DNA of 64,000 bases from Ischnura elegans (GCF_921293095.1 NC_060248.1:15642744-15706743), one strand, 5' to 3'. Shown: positions 35,449 to 46,516, counted from the first letter of the stretch. Numbers and translations: made by a program. The notes: a model not told the origin generated them from the sequence alone.

Positions 35449-36744
35449 GTAAGATTTCATTCATCCCTCCTCAAAGTTTTGAGTTCAGTTCAGAACCATT
35501 ATTTAGTGATCGCATAGGTGCACTTTAATTTTTACATTCACGAAACTCGGTGATAAATGTAATGTTTGCGTGAAAAATAAATTAATATTTTCACTTTTCC
35601 AACGCGAAAATATTTAATTACCGAACCCAAAATTAAGATCTCGCGCTTTTTTTGTAACACTCACAAAACTAACATCCCGTGGATCCCGCGCTGAATCTCA
35701 AGGCATTGATTGGTTGACGACGATGATATGCGTTTGCTTTCGAATATATTTGATTTGAAACCTCATTTCCATTAAATTTGATAATTCGAATGAAGGACAG
35801 TTATGGGGATTTTCTGAAATCTATCATAAGTATTTACTTTGCTGTTTCATTTTCTCATTGTAATGTGGTGGTCGAGGTTTCCATAATTGGCCTAGCATTT
35901 GGTAGGTAACTCAGCATCCGTCATGCGCGCTCAAGTAATAACTTCCTCGGAGACCCTACCTGAGAGAAACGTGAGATTCCGGTCATATTTTCTACCTCTC
36001 TGAATTTTTCCGTGAACTATATATTCCGAGTATAAGTGACATATTAAAAAAAAAGTCGCAACAATAATGTCACAATGATCGATACTCTTTTTTGTTTAAT
36101 TTTGGGTAATTATTTCCGTTGACGCTTTTTTCCTTCCCATTAAATATTTATTATGCCAATGGTGTCGGAAAAATCAGTATACATTTTTAATTTTTTTCGG
36201 TTGCTTTGTTTCTGAAGTGATTACTTAGACCTCTGGCTCCATATTTCATGGATGGATTCCATATTTGTAACCTCTGTTTTCGTCTTTTTACATAATTTCA
36301 TCGTATTGATTTTTATAATTTCATTATTTTTTTCCATTTCATAAAATATTACATGCATTAAATATATGTTGAATGGTATATTTTTGCTATCAAATTTTAG
36401 TATTACCCATGAAGCCCAAGTAAAAAAAGTTATAGAAAAGTTATAGAAATAACACACTCAGCCCACTGTAATGATTTCCGGGAAAATTTTTAATATTGCC
36501 CATTCATATCTTTAAAATGTTTAAATAATAATGAAAATACATTGAAACATCGCCGATGAGATGAGCGTCAAATAATTTGGAATTACCCACTCTTGCATTT
36601 TTTTAATTTAAAAAATTTCTTGGCACTTAAAAAGTTAATATTTTCTAAACATCTTCCTCGAAATGATATTTCTGAGCTGAATGTTAACTTTTTAGGTCTC
36701 CTCTTTGTTGGATTATGAGAATTTTTTTTGTTATATTACCACAG
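35449..36744 (+). other. Likely intron between putative exons 5 and 6
   Basis: AT-rich sequence from donor GTAAGA to acceptor TTATATTACCACAG. Its second half (from about 35946) belongs to a duplicated block that recurs at 38301. Confidence 0.45.
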
Positions 36745-37230
36745 GTCAAGCTTGTGGACAACGACAGCGATTGCTTTTGGAGACAACTGTTCAGGTCCAT
36801 GAAATGGACACCTGAAGGTTACTGCGCCGACAACTGGAGGAGTGAGGATTTCATCGTGAAGAAAGGAAGAATGAAGATAGGATGAAAGAAGACACCGAGC
36901 CTGAAGATGGTTGTTTTTTGCATTTTTTGTTGCAATTATTGTACAGGGTGTTTGTATATTTTTTATCAATGTATGTATTTTTTCCAGCTTTAGTTAGGAT
37001 TTGCGGCAGGAGAGTAGGGATTTTATATTGCATCCTACCGTCGAGTAGAAATAACTCAGATTAGGCAGGTCTTCGTATACCGTGGCCACGATTCCGTATT
37101 TAGGCGTTTAATTAATTCAGGCGTATAAAGTAGTATTTAGGTAGGCAGGGCTGTATGAATGGATGAATGCGATTTGATGAATGAGTGAATGGAATGTGGT
37201 TTTTTGAATGAGAGAATGGAATGTGGGTTT
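35946..37230 (+). repeat. Segmental duplication, copy 1
   Basis: It starts at CTCGGAGACCCTACCTGAG and is alignable with sequence from 38301. Shared landmarks include TCCGGTC, TTTTTCCGTGAA, GCAACAATAATGT, the GATGGATTCCATATTTGTAAC stretch, GACACCTGAAGGTTACTG and, further on, AAATAACTCAGA with TAATTCAGGCGT. The copies differ by many substitutions and indels, so the event is old. This copy keeps the splice acceptor at 36743-36744. Confidence 0.85.
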
Positions 37231-37270
37231 ATGAATGAGTGAATGGAATGTGATTTAATGAATGAGTGTG
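37165..37270 (+). repeat. 27-bp minisatellite, about 3.5 copies
   Basis: The unit GAATGAGTGAATGGAATGTG plus seven variable bases (TTTTTTT-like or ATTTAAT) repeats at 37179, 37206 and 37233, with partial units at both ends. It lies inside the duplicated block. The second copy of the block (about 39895-39940) has only a single diverged unit, so the expansion happened after the duplication. Confidence 0.85.
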
Positions 37271-37409
37271 TGCTTGTAGTAGTAGTACTAATGGTAGTGT
37301 TAGTAGCAATACTGACACTAACTGTCCCTTCCTTTCACTAAAAATCCCTCCCCACCCTCCCTCCCCCTCAAAATCCAAACTGCTCCCTCTACGTGGGGAG
37401 GGGGATAAA

Positions 37410-37498
37410 CAGAGGAAAGTCTATACCAATCAATTGTTGATTTTAATGAATCATTTATGTTATCTCCTGCTTGAATTATAGCGTTGGACTTTCCTCTG
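37410..37498. repeat. Short inverted repeat, 12-bp arms
   Basis: CAGAGGAAAGTC at 37410-37421 is matched by its reverse complement GACTTTCCTCTG at 37487-37498, 65 bp apart. It could fold in the putative terminal exon, but arms this short may be chance. Confidence 0.5.
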
Positions 37499-38092
37499 GC
37501 TAAAGCAGTATGGTATCCTAGGGCAATTTCAAATTCTGTATTTGTTCTTTGTACTTATGAGGTTTGAAGTGATAGAATGTTATCAAATTTTTGGCTCGTA
37601 TAATTTTGTTCTGTTTGTAATGTTTTCATTTTTTGTTATTTGTATTCTTTTGTTTGAAATATGCTTCATGGTGACATAACTGATTTATTTTTCATTCTAT
37701 TTTTTATTATCTTAGCTGATTTTATCCACCAATTTTTTGTATTGTTTTTTTAAATATTTTCTCATTACTATGATATGGTGTATAAATATTACTGTGTTTT
37801 TAAGGAATTAAAGGAATTTAAAATGTATAAACTGCGTTTATTCATCGTCACTGCTCTTGATAATGTTGTGTTGTGTAATGGTATATTCTATAAAATTAAA
37901 TATTAACTTATATTCCCATTTAAGCATATTTTTTGTAAAATACATTTTTATTCCTCCTTTTTCGTTGGTATTGGGGATTTTTTTGTAAAATGAATGATTC
38001 AACTGTCTCTACATGCTAAAATTTGGCAATAATTTTTCTATTACCCTTGTGCATATTGTTTTTTGTAAGTATATGTAGAATTAGCTTGAATT

Positions 38093-38098
38093 AATAAA
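38093..38098 (+). promoter_or_regulatory. Candidate poly(A) signal AATAAA
   Basis: The hexamer AATAAA lies at the end of the T-rich tract following the putative terminal exon. Such hexamers are common in AT-rich DNA, so this is only a candidate. Confidence 0.3.
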
Positions 38099-38300
38099 AA
38101 TTTGAAGTACTGCGCTTTTTGAATCCCTTTTTTGGTATGCTTTTCTTCGATGCTGTTATTATGTGCCCAGTCAGAATTTCTAACCTGCCATCCATCCGCT
38201 GAGAGTATCAATATTGTAAGATTATTTGTGTCTCATTTACTGGTGAGAAATTCATAATTAAATTTTTACTCTTGGTTTTTATTTTAGTTACACTAGTAAA

Positions 38301-39935
38301 CTCGGAGACCCTACCTGAGGTTAATGAGATTCCGGTCTTTAATTTCTACCTTTCTGAATTTTTCCGTGAATTTAATGAGTGTAAGTTGCACATTTAAAAA
38401 AAAGTGGCAACAATAATGTTACAATGATTGATACTCTTTTTTGTTTTATTTTGGGTACTTAATTTCCGGTGACGTGATTTTCCTTGCTATAAAATATTTA
38501 TTAAGCCAATGGTGTCGGAAAAATCAGTATATATTTTTCATTTTTTTCAGCTTTTTTGTTTATGAAGTGATTACTTAGACCTCTGGCTCCATATTTCATG
38601 GATGGATTCCATATTTGTAACTTCTGTTTTCGTCTTTTTAAATAATTTCATCGTATTGGTTTTTATAATTTCATTATTGCTTTTCTATTCATAAAATAGT
38701 ACATACATTAAATGTAGAATGGTATATTTTTGCTAAGACTTAATTATTAAATTAGATCCTACAAGAAATTATTAAAATACATCCTCCTGGATAGGTGTGC
38801 CGTCCTTAATATGGATGCCATATTTGTAACTTCTGTTTTCATCTTTTTAAATAATTTAATCGTATTGATTTTTATAATTTCATTATTGTTTTCCATTTCA
38901 TAAAATAGTATCTACATACATTAAATATATGTTGAATGGTATATTTTTGCTATCAATTTTTAGTATTACCCACGAAGTCCAATTAAGTCACAAAATAGTT
39001 ATATAAATAACACACTCAGCTCACTGTAATGATTTCTGGGAAAATTTTTAATATTGCCCATTCATATCTTTAAAATTTTTAAATAATAATGAAAATACAT
39101 TGAAATATCGCCGATCACATAAGTGTCAAATAATATGGAATTACGCAATCTTGCATTTTTTTATTTTAAAAATTTCTAGACAATTAAATAGTTAATTTTT
39201 CCTGGAAGTATTCCTCGAAATGATATTTCTGAGCTGAGAGTTAACTTTTTAGGTCTCCCCTTCATTGCATTATGAGAATTTTTTTGTTACATTACAACGA
39301 CAGTGATTGCTTTTGGAGACAACTGTGGAGGTCCATGAAAAAGACACCTGAAGGTTACTGCGCCGACAACTAGAGACTTAATATCTTTGTGATTGATGGC
39401 ACAAAATAAAACATTTTACATGTAATTTTTGTGAAAATTAAAGTGCGGGTGCAAATCCAGTAAAATGGAATGCAGTTAAGATATTGACAAAATTTCACAT
39501 TTGTCAGTTGACAATAAACCTAAATAAAGTGAACGTATTCAGAAAGCATCCATCAAGGTGTAATTACATTGGGCATTTATTGTGTGCATAACAATGTTTT
39601 AATTCATTAAAATGTATGCAAATAGGCAATTTGTTAACATTGTTAATCCATTTTTGGTGGGTAATGATAACGTGACATTGTTACACAAAAAGATTAGGAA
39701 CATGTACTTTTCCAGCTACAGTGAAAATTCACAACAGGAGAATATGGGTTATATATTAACTATATAATGCTGTTGATTATAAATAACTCAGACTAGGCAG
39801 GCTTCGGACATCGTGACAATGAGTCCATATTATGGTGTTAGATTAATTCAGGCGTTCATGTTGAGGTATTTAGTTAGGTATAGCTTTAATGAAGGATTGG
39901 ATAAAAATGGATGAATTTGATTTTGTGAATAAGCG
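38301..39935 (+). repeat. Segmental duplication, copy 2
   Basis: Direct copy of 35946-37230. It contains an internal tandem repeat with a period of about 209 bp: GATGGATTCCATATTTGTAAC at 38601 recurs as GATGCCATATTTGTAAC at about 38814. Relative to copy 1, roughly 18-20 bp covering the splice acceptor are missing near 39297, so the putative terminal exon should not be spliced in from here. After the ACCTGAAGG landmark, CAACTGGAGG has become CAACTAGAGA. Confidence 0.85.
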
Positions 39936-40478
39936 TAATGGTTCTGGTAATGCTTTATCAGTATAAATTGTTCTTAATAATGTACGTTTTAATTTTTTAT
40001 GAGCATAGGGGTGTATTGGGGGCGTAAACATCCCCCATATTTTTCCCCTGAAGGTGACTACTTGCAACGCAACTACAGAGAAGACCTCAAGCCCTCCAGC
40101 ACTCCAATTTTCAAATTATGTGGTTACATTTCGTTATGTCTTTCAGTAATCAATGAATTGTTATAATGCTGAAAGATTATTTCATCGTTAAGAAGGTGAA
40201 AAGTTTGTAACGAGTGTATCATTGTCTGATACCTCCAAAGCGACGACAAAAGAGTATCAGTGCAGGCAAGCCACATAACACCCAAACTCATCATACCTTT
40301 CTGGCTATGTGGCTAACTGAGAACTCAGCAGCGATCTGCCAGGTCAGTTCAACCATGAAAATTTGAGCCTCATTTGCATAGCTAATTTGCATTGATTTTT
40401 TTAAAATATATAACACTGTTAGACAGTAAGATGGAGGATAAGGGTCTTTGGGATATCAGCCTTGAATATTTATACGTA
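39936..40478. other. Complex sequence without recognised features
   Basis: No convincing gene or element was seen. Segment 40048-40090 (CCTGAAGGTGACTACTTG and following) faintly echoes the CCTGAAGGTTACTG word of the duplicated block and may be a further decayed copy. Confidence 0.4.
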
Positions 40479-41237
40479 CAGTGAGTCCTCGTTCTACGTC
40501 ACCCCGTTTAACGTCATTTCGCGATAACGTCACGAAATTTTTGAAACCGTCATTCGTTTATCGCACCTTCGCTTCGCGATAACGTCAAGGCTTTTAAATT
40601 TCGCGCGAGAAAAAAACGCGAAGCGGCGGGCGTTGCAGGTTGTTCGTTTTGTGGGCGGTAATACAGTCAGTCTAAACGAAGTGTAAAACGGTGTGTTTAT
40701 TGTTAATTGCTATTACGGTTTTAGCAAATTTTCTGCAAAATGAATTCTTAGGTAGGTGCGCAAGGTTTTACTTGGCATAATGGTTTTCAGGAAAAGTGAT
40801 TTCAAGGAATTTTTCCGTGTAGAACTCGGAGTTTTTGTCGTAACTTTTTTCGCCGTGTTCACAATAATTATGTACCTGTAACTGCGACGATGTTTCAGCG
40901 ATGATGATGCCCAGGCGACGCTCGCCCGGGCGACCACCATAGCGAAGCCGAAAAGCAAAAGCGGGAAGATACAAAAATGGGGAAGGATTTACGTCAGTGC
41001 TGCTATTGCCGTCGATGAAGACAGGAACTCATATTTATGCCGTAGCTTGGCATTCCCATCGTAAAAATGCCCCAGATATGATACGCTAAAATTTTTTCGC
41101 GTAGGAATAGTGAGGTCTAGGAGCCGATATTCACTTTTTACATTGTTTCTTGTGGGACATTATGTTTCGATTAACGTCATTTCGTTTATCGTCTCATTTT
41201 TCAGGAACGGTGAGTGACGTTAAACGAGGACTCATTG
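40479..41237. mobile_element. Pogo/Tigger-type MITE (nonautonomous, 759 bp)
   Basis: The left end is CAGTGAGTCCTCGTTCTACG and the right end is the inverse of CAATGAGTCCTCGTTTAACG. They form imperfect terminal inverted repeats of roughly 25 bp, each flanked by TA (40477-40478 and 41238-41239). TA targets and CAGT-like ends are typical of the Tc1/mariner-pogo superfamily. Subterminal direct repeats of ACGTCATTTCG are seen near both ends. Short open frames inside do not resemble a transposase. Its termini differ from those of the Tigger-like element that starts 14 bp downstream, so a different helper would be needed. Confidence 0.85.
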
Positions 41238-41250
41238 TATAAGATATATA

Positions 41251-41274
41251 CAGTAGAAGATCGATAATCCGGAA
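41251..41274 (+). repeat. Left terminal inverted repeat of the Tigger-like element
   Basis: 24 bp identical to the reverse complement of the right end, starting CAGTAGAAGA. The ATAATCCGGA part is the kind of end bound by the CENP-B-type domain of the encoded transposase (family knowledge, not shown here). Confidence 0.92.
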
Positions 41275-42406
41275 ATCTATTTAACGGAATGATCTAAACA
41301 ACGGAAGGTTTTCCCGGAGTTTTTCAAAATTTCTATTTTTTAAGTTGCATCGCCGAAAATATGGCTATCTAAGTGGTTAAATCGCCGTCTCAGAGCCTGG
41401 CTGTCTTCTCGCTAATCCCAAGAGATATAGTCAACTAATTTTCCGTTATTTTCTGTAAAATATTTCATTTCGTGATCCGGGATCCCTAGATGTAGTGATT
41501 TCGCGCAAAAGATTTCACGGAATCAACGTACCATGTATATTCCTCGAACTTTCCGGACTTCAGTAGAGGGATGAAAGTGGATTGAAGTTTACATTGTGCG
41601 CGCCGCACGCCCAAAATTACTTCAAATTAATCCGAGGAGATTTGCAGTTAAAATAAAACTGTAAGGAACATGAATGATAACTGCTTATTTTCTTACGATT
41701 GCCTTCTTTTTCACTCAATGAGCTCCGACCGTCAGGAAGAGGAATTCTATCGACGTCTTTAATCTGCATGCGCTCATTTTGCAGCAGTGAGAATCAACGT
41801 ATTGCTTAAAACACATTTTTTCAGCTGGCATATTCCCTGGTGAAAGCACTATTTTCCGATCAGAAATTTGCCTTTTTTGAAAATCTACGAGCGAAATTAC
41901 CAGTTGCTTCAATCGCGGGAGCCCTTTAGTAGTTTTAATATTGGATATGGCAATCCCTTTTCACAAGTAGATGTTCTCAAAACATATTTAACCCTTCCTA
42001 ATGACCCGCGGTTGAACCTGAGATTGCGATAATTAAATCCAAGAGAAAAATGAAAGGCCACCATGCATTGCATTCTCGAGTTGGTCGTTGGGCGGGCGAC
42101 CCCCGCCGCGAGGCCCTAAGACTCTCCCTATGAGTCATGCGGACTGGTCGAAAACGTCGACTGCACCACTCCACCCTTCTCCCAAAGACATTGTATTCGC
42201 CGCAGGTCAAAAATGACTCACAATGTCCCAATGACACGCCTTGTCGGTCACGTGAAATAGTTCTCGCAACATAATGTAACTCCGTGGGTCTCGTTGTCAG
42301 TTCTTTTCAGCTTCAGTAACAAGGCGTTTGCCATCAGATAGCGTTGTGCAGTTTGTGTCGTTAAGTGAATAACCCTGCAATAGATTGATTTTCATCTCTA
42401 TTGGTC

Positions 42407-44101
42407 ATGGAAGCAGCGATCGGATCCAAGAGAAAGAGGAAAACTCTCTCCCTTCAACAAAAAGTGGAGTTATTGAAAAAATTGGATCGAGGTGTTAGTG
42501 TGTTAAAGCTTCGTGAGGAGTATGGTGTCGGGCAATCGACCATTTATGACATTAAGGGACAGAGAGAAAAACTTTTGCAGTTCGTTTCGGAGTCTGACTC
42601 GTTGGCCGGAATTTCCAAAAGAAGAAATATACGGGGGCCGAGTAACAATGAAGTGGATAAGGTGGTATACGAATGGTTCCGGCAGCGACGAAGTGAAGGA
42701 GTTCCAATTTCCGGAGGAATAATAATGGAAAAAGCTAAATATTTCCACAAGGAATTACAAATCACGTCACCGTGCGAATATACGACAGGGTGGCTACAAA
42801 AATTTAAACAGCGCCATGGCATTCGATATCTGAAGGTTACCGGAGAAAAACTGTCAGCAGATCACGATGCTGCGGAAGATTACGTCAATGAGCTGGCAAA
42901 GTTGGTGGATGAACATAATCTTTCACCGGATCAGATTTACAACATGGACGAGACTGGATTGTTCTGGCGCTGTCTTCCCCGAAATACGTTCGTTTGCCGC
43001 GATGAAAAGACTGCGAGCGGAGCGAAAGAATCAATGGAAAGGGTCACCATCGCAGCCTGTTCCAATGCTGCCGGGAGCCATAAATGCAAGCTCATGGTCA
43101 TCGGTAAAAGTGCAAAACCACGCGTATTTAAGGGTATACACCAGTTTCCTGTGATTTACAGAGCCAATAAGCGAGCTTGGATTACGCAAGAATTATTTAA
43201 GGAATAGTTTCATACTAACTTTGTCAAAGAGGTCCGAAAAAATTTCAAGGCTCTTGGACTGCCTGAAAATGCAAAAATTTTATTGTTGTTGGACAACTGC
43301 CCTGCTCATCCTCCAGCAGAAACTCTCGTCGAGGAGAATGTTATAGTGTCTTTTTTGCCGCCGAACTGTACTGCTCTAATCCAGCCACTTGATCAGGGGA
43401 TAATAAATAGCCTTAAGTGTCACTATCGAAGTGAAGTTATGAAAAATATCATCAACCGTGACACTGCTTTCTCCTATGAAGAATTTAAGAAGGAATTTAC
43501 CCTTAAAAATGCAGTATGGTGTATTGCCGAAGCGTGGGATAAGGTTACTCCCCAGGTTTTGAAAAGATGTTGGAGTAATTTGCTGCCGGATTTTCAAAAC
43601 CGCTGTGAGGAAACTGACGACATACCAGAATTTGATGGCTTCCAGGGTCCGTCGAATGATCCCGTTTCTCATTTTATAAATTTTGTGAAAGAGCTGGATG
43701 CCGACATAAGTGATGAAGATCTAAAAGAATGGAATGCCTGCGACAATAATGCCCCAGTGTACCAAAGCTTGACCGATGGAGAGATAATGGATGCAGTCAC
43801 GGGTTCGACAGTTGATGAAGACGTGACCGACAGTGACTGCAGCTCTGATGAGGAGAAAATTACTACGTCGGACGCAATCACTTATGCAGAAAAACTCATA
43901 AAGTACTTGGAGCAGAGGCCCTCTTCTTCCAACGATATGGAGGTATTACACATGCATAGGTTGAAAAACAATTTAATACAAGAGAGACGCAGCCGCTGGA
44001 AACAGGTCAAACTTACCGACCTCATGAAGAACGCACCAACAACCAAGTGCGCGGATGTTGCTGCCACAGATACTGCGTGCCACTCCACCCATGGCAAATA
44101 A
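42407..44101 (+). pseudogene. Tigger/jerky-like transposase, interrupted by one amber codon
   Basis: The frame encodes a DDE_1-type transposase related to Tigger, jerky and CENP-B. From ATG at 42407 I see an N-terminal CENP-B/PSQ-type helix-turn-helix (about residues 8-58, with LSLQQKVELLKKLDRG and QSTIYDIK). A Tc5/CENP-B DNA-binding domain follows (about 78-150, with VYEWFRQRRSEGVPISG and WLQKFKQRHGI). The catalytic core has D181 (YNMDETGLFW), D296 (LLLDNCPAHP) and D329 (LIQPLDQGIINSLK), a 32-residue spacing usual for the group. The tail is acidic. Translation stops at TAG, codon 267 (43205-43207), but the same frame then stays open to TAA at 44099. Relatives have Trp at that place, so a TGG-to-TAG change is the likely cause. 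The product, truncated between the first and second catalytic Asp, should be inactive. An upstream in-frame TTG at 42401 is an unlikely start. Confidence 0.92.
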
Positions 44102-44803
44102 ATATCCAATGGACGTAATGGTAAGCAATTTTTTCAATTTTTCGGGATTCATGCCGCTAGGGAACGCGTTGTTTATGAAGTTAATGCCAAGTAGATTTTC
44201 CAAAATACTCGCGTTTTCCGCCCTTAAAAGATTAGCTGCGACTATTAATATTAAATTGAAGAATTAACATTCAAATTCGATTGTTATTTACGGTAACGTA
44301 CTCGAAGTGGGATTACCTCCGATCGGAGGATTTGATAATTACCGATAAATGTATGCTAGTAGTCGTGAAAACGACATGGAATTTGCGATAGCTGCATGTT
44401 GAAAAATACGGAGAGGCAAAATATTGATATTCCAGTCGGATTGTAAAAATATTATTTGCCATATTTATTTCATTTACAGTTGGCCTTATCAAGAGTACCT
44501 CTGCGATTTACGGACGAAGAATATTTTCAAATGTTTTGAACCTTTTTTTAATCACAGATGGCAAATAGATATCCAAGATTCTCACCATAATATATATTCA
44601 ATAAATATCCAAGATTCTCACGCCTTTCATCATGAATTTTATTGAGTTTTTCTTGATCCCTTACTCAGCAATACATCATTTCTGTTGATGCCAATGCACG
44701 TTCCGGAAAAAAATATTTTCCGTATTGCAGTGTTGCCTGCATCCAGGGAACAGATCTATTTACCGGAAATATCTTTAATCCGGAAAGGGTCTGGTCCCAC
44801 GCA

Positions 44804-44827
44804 TTCCGGATTATCGATCTTCTACTG
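44804..44827 (-). repeat. Right terminal inverted repeat of the Tigger-like element
   Basis: Reverse complement of the left end, finishing CTTCTACTG and followed by the TA of the target site. Confidence 0.92.
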
Positions 44828-44914
44828 TATATATATACATATAATATTACATTCTTATACATATCTTTATACATATAAGATATACTATATAAGAATATTT
44901 ATACATATAATATT

Positions 44915-45047
44915 CCAGGGTGGGCACACAGAGTACAAGAAAATTTAATAAAAATCATTCCTACCTCTGAGGAAGGTGGTAGGTGCCCCTGAAAATTTAT
45001 TTATTTTCATCGTTAAGTGTGTATTTTACTGTGTGCGCCCAACCTGG
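44915..45047. mobile_element. Possible short TIR element (about 133 bp)
   Basis: CCAGGGTGGGCACACAG at the left and the inverse of CCAGGTTGGGCGCACACAG at the right form imperfect inverted ends. The interior has a second imperfect palindrome (AAAATTTAATAAAAAT against GAAAATTTATTTATTTTC). I found no convincing target duplication, so the boundaries and class are uncertain. It could also be a foldback fragment. Confidence 0.45.
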
Positions 45048-45115
45048 GACATTTTTGTGTTTTACACCTCACAGAGGAATTTTCTGAAGTACATATTTAT
45101 ACATGTAATGGTAAA

Positions 45116-45316
45116 CAGGGGCGGATCCAGGATTTATTTCTGGCGGGGGGGTGTCACAAGCATTACTGCATCTAGGATTTTGTTCTAGGTGGCACAAGGA
45201 TACTTCGTAATACAAAGCGAAGGCAATGATTATGGGACTGTATTAAAAATATTGCATATTTTTTAAGGGTCTGGGGGGGCACGAGCCCCCGTGCCCCCCC
45301 TCTAGGTCCACCTATG
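45116..45316. mobile_element. hAT-like MITE (201 bp)
   Basis: The left end CAGGGGCGGATCCAGGA and the right end TCTAGGTCCACCTATG (inverse CATAGGTGGACCTAGA) are imperfect inverted repeats. The flanks ATGGTAAA and ATGGTATG look like an 8-bp target duplication with two mismatches, as produced by hAT transposases. Near the right end a GGGGGGCACG/CGTGCCCCCC hairpin occurs. There is no coding capacity. CAGGGGCGGATCCAGG-type ends are, from general knowledge, common in arthropod MITEs. Confidence 0.75.
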
Positions 45317-46516
45317 ATGGTATGTTATTAATTATATTTATATATTCTTTGTAGGGTAAGGTAGCTACCCCAAAAAACCAGATGCAGTAAGATGTTTTAT
45401 ATCTTCACAATAATTTCGAGCATGTTAAAAACAATTACATGAGAGCATTAGGTAATGATAATGCCTCGTCATTTTACATAGTTAATTACTTGACTTATTG
45501 GTATCTCACCTATTGAATACTTTATCCCTTCGCCTGTTATGTAAACATTTACTACTTTGACTTATTTCTCAGCTGGAGTGAATAGTATTAATTTTAGCAC
45601 ATATATAATATAGACAAATAGGGCATTTTTTGGACTTTCTTTTATCGTCTATCTTAATGAATTAACTCTCTATTTATCCGTTTACGCCCCATCACGTGCC
45701 CACTTCTTGAGCTATAACCGACGAAAAATCGATGGTGTCGGCACTTTGATAGAAAAGTTGATGACGTCACGAGCTATTATGGAGCGAATACCCACCTCCA
45801 GTCACCCTGATGGGACTAGCGAGGTTCATTGTTGCTTGTCCACTAGTGATTTTATGCAGCCAGTTTAATGTGTTTTTCCCTGCATTTTCCATCAGCCCTG
45901 CTGGAATATCGTCAATTCTAGATGTTTAACTAATCACAAGCGACCTACTACCGCATCAAATTCCGATCTTGAAATTGGGTCTCTCCAGTCATCTTTATCA
46001 ACTTTATTTTCCTTTTGAATAGCATTCATTCTTATGCTCTTTCAGTTTGAACAACTATTCCAGATGCTCTTTTCATCTCTTCACTTGGTCTTCGTTTTCA
46101 ATCATTGGTCTTCCATTTTAAGCCTTTGGGTAAGACATCTTACCTGCCTTTAATTGAAGTGGTTCCTCACGATACTGTAGGTGGTCTCAACTTTCCCAAG
46201 CAGAATAAATACGAAGAAAATAAATAAAACTATTATCCAAGAAATCTGTAGGTATTTGTACATAACATAAAGCACTGCTTTAAAGCTAGGGTTTGGCTAT
46301 TATTTTAATGGAGCAACAAGATGGTCCTCTAATTGGAAATTATTACCTTGTCTCATCAGGTGCACGTGAACTATTAAATTTATCAGAGATATATAATGAC
46401 GACACCAGCATAAGAAATGTGGGCTGTACCTTGTTGCGTTTTTAATTTTAAATATAGTGTAGCTGAATGAGGAAGAATGTTTATTGTTTTAACGTTTCTT
46501 ACCACTTACATGAAAC
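45317..46516. other. AT-rich complex sequence without recognised features
   Basis: I see no open frame above background, no TIR pair with target duplication and no RNA gene in this 1.2-kb stretch. Confidence 0.5.

Larger units (their letters stand above)
36745..38115 (+). other. Putative terminal exon 6
   Basis: The acceptor is TTTTTTTTGTTATATTACCACAG. The first 180 nt contain GC-richer sequence and again GAAGAATGAAGATAGGATG-like purine words, linking it to the upstream exon family. No donor is obvious afterwards. The sequence becomes T-rich and reaches an AATAAA hexamer at 38093, which could serve as the poly(A) signal. Short open frames inside it (60-78 codons) have no recognisable similarity. 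The 3' end is inferred. Confidence 0.4.
41251..44827 (+). mobile_element. Tigger/jerky-like DNA transposon, nearly complete (3577 bp)
   Basis: Perfect 24-bp terminal inverted repeats begin CAGTAGAAGATCGATAATCC at 41251 and end at 44827 with the reverse complement. TA dinucleotides flank both sides (41249-41250, 44828-44829). This fits pogo/Tigger elements, which insert into and duplicate TA. The element holds one transposase frame at 42407-44101, about 1.15 kb of 5' and about 0.73 kb of 3' noncoding sequence. Inside the 3' part, the word ATATCCAAGATTCTCAC occurs twice about 40 bp apart (from about 44570). Perfect TIRs and an almost intact frame indicate a recent insertion. Confidence 0.93.

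Noticed and set aside
40713-40974. Two overlapping minus-strand frames inside the pogo-type MITE
   Set aside because: Arginine/serine-rich by composition, no transposase motif, and the element is too short to be autonomous.
42503-42822. Minus-strand and alternative-frame ORFs over the Tigger transposase
   Set aside because: Shadows of the real coding frame.
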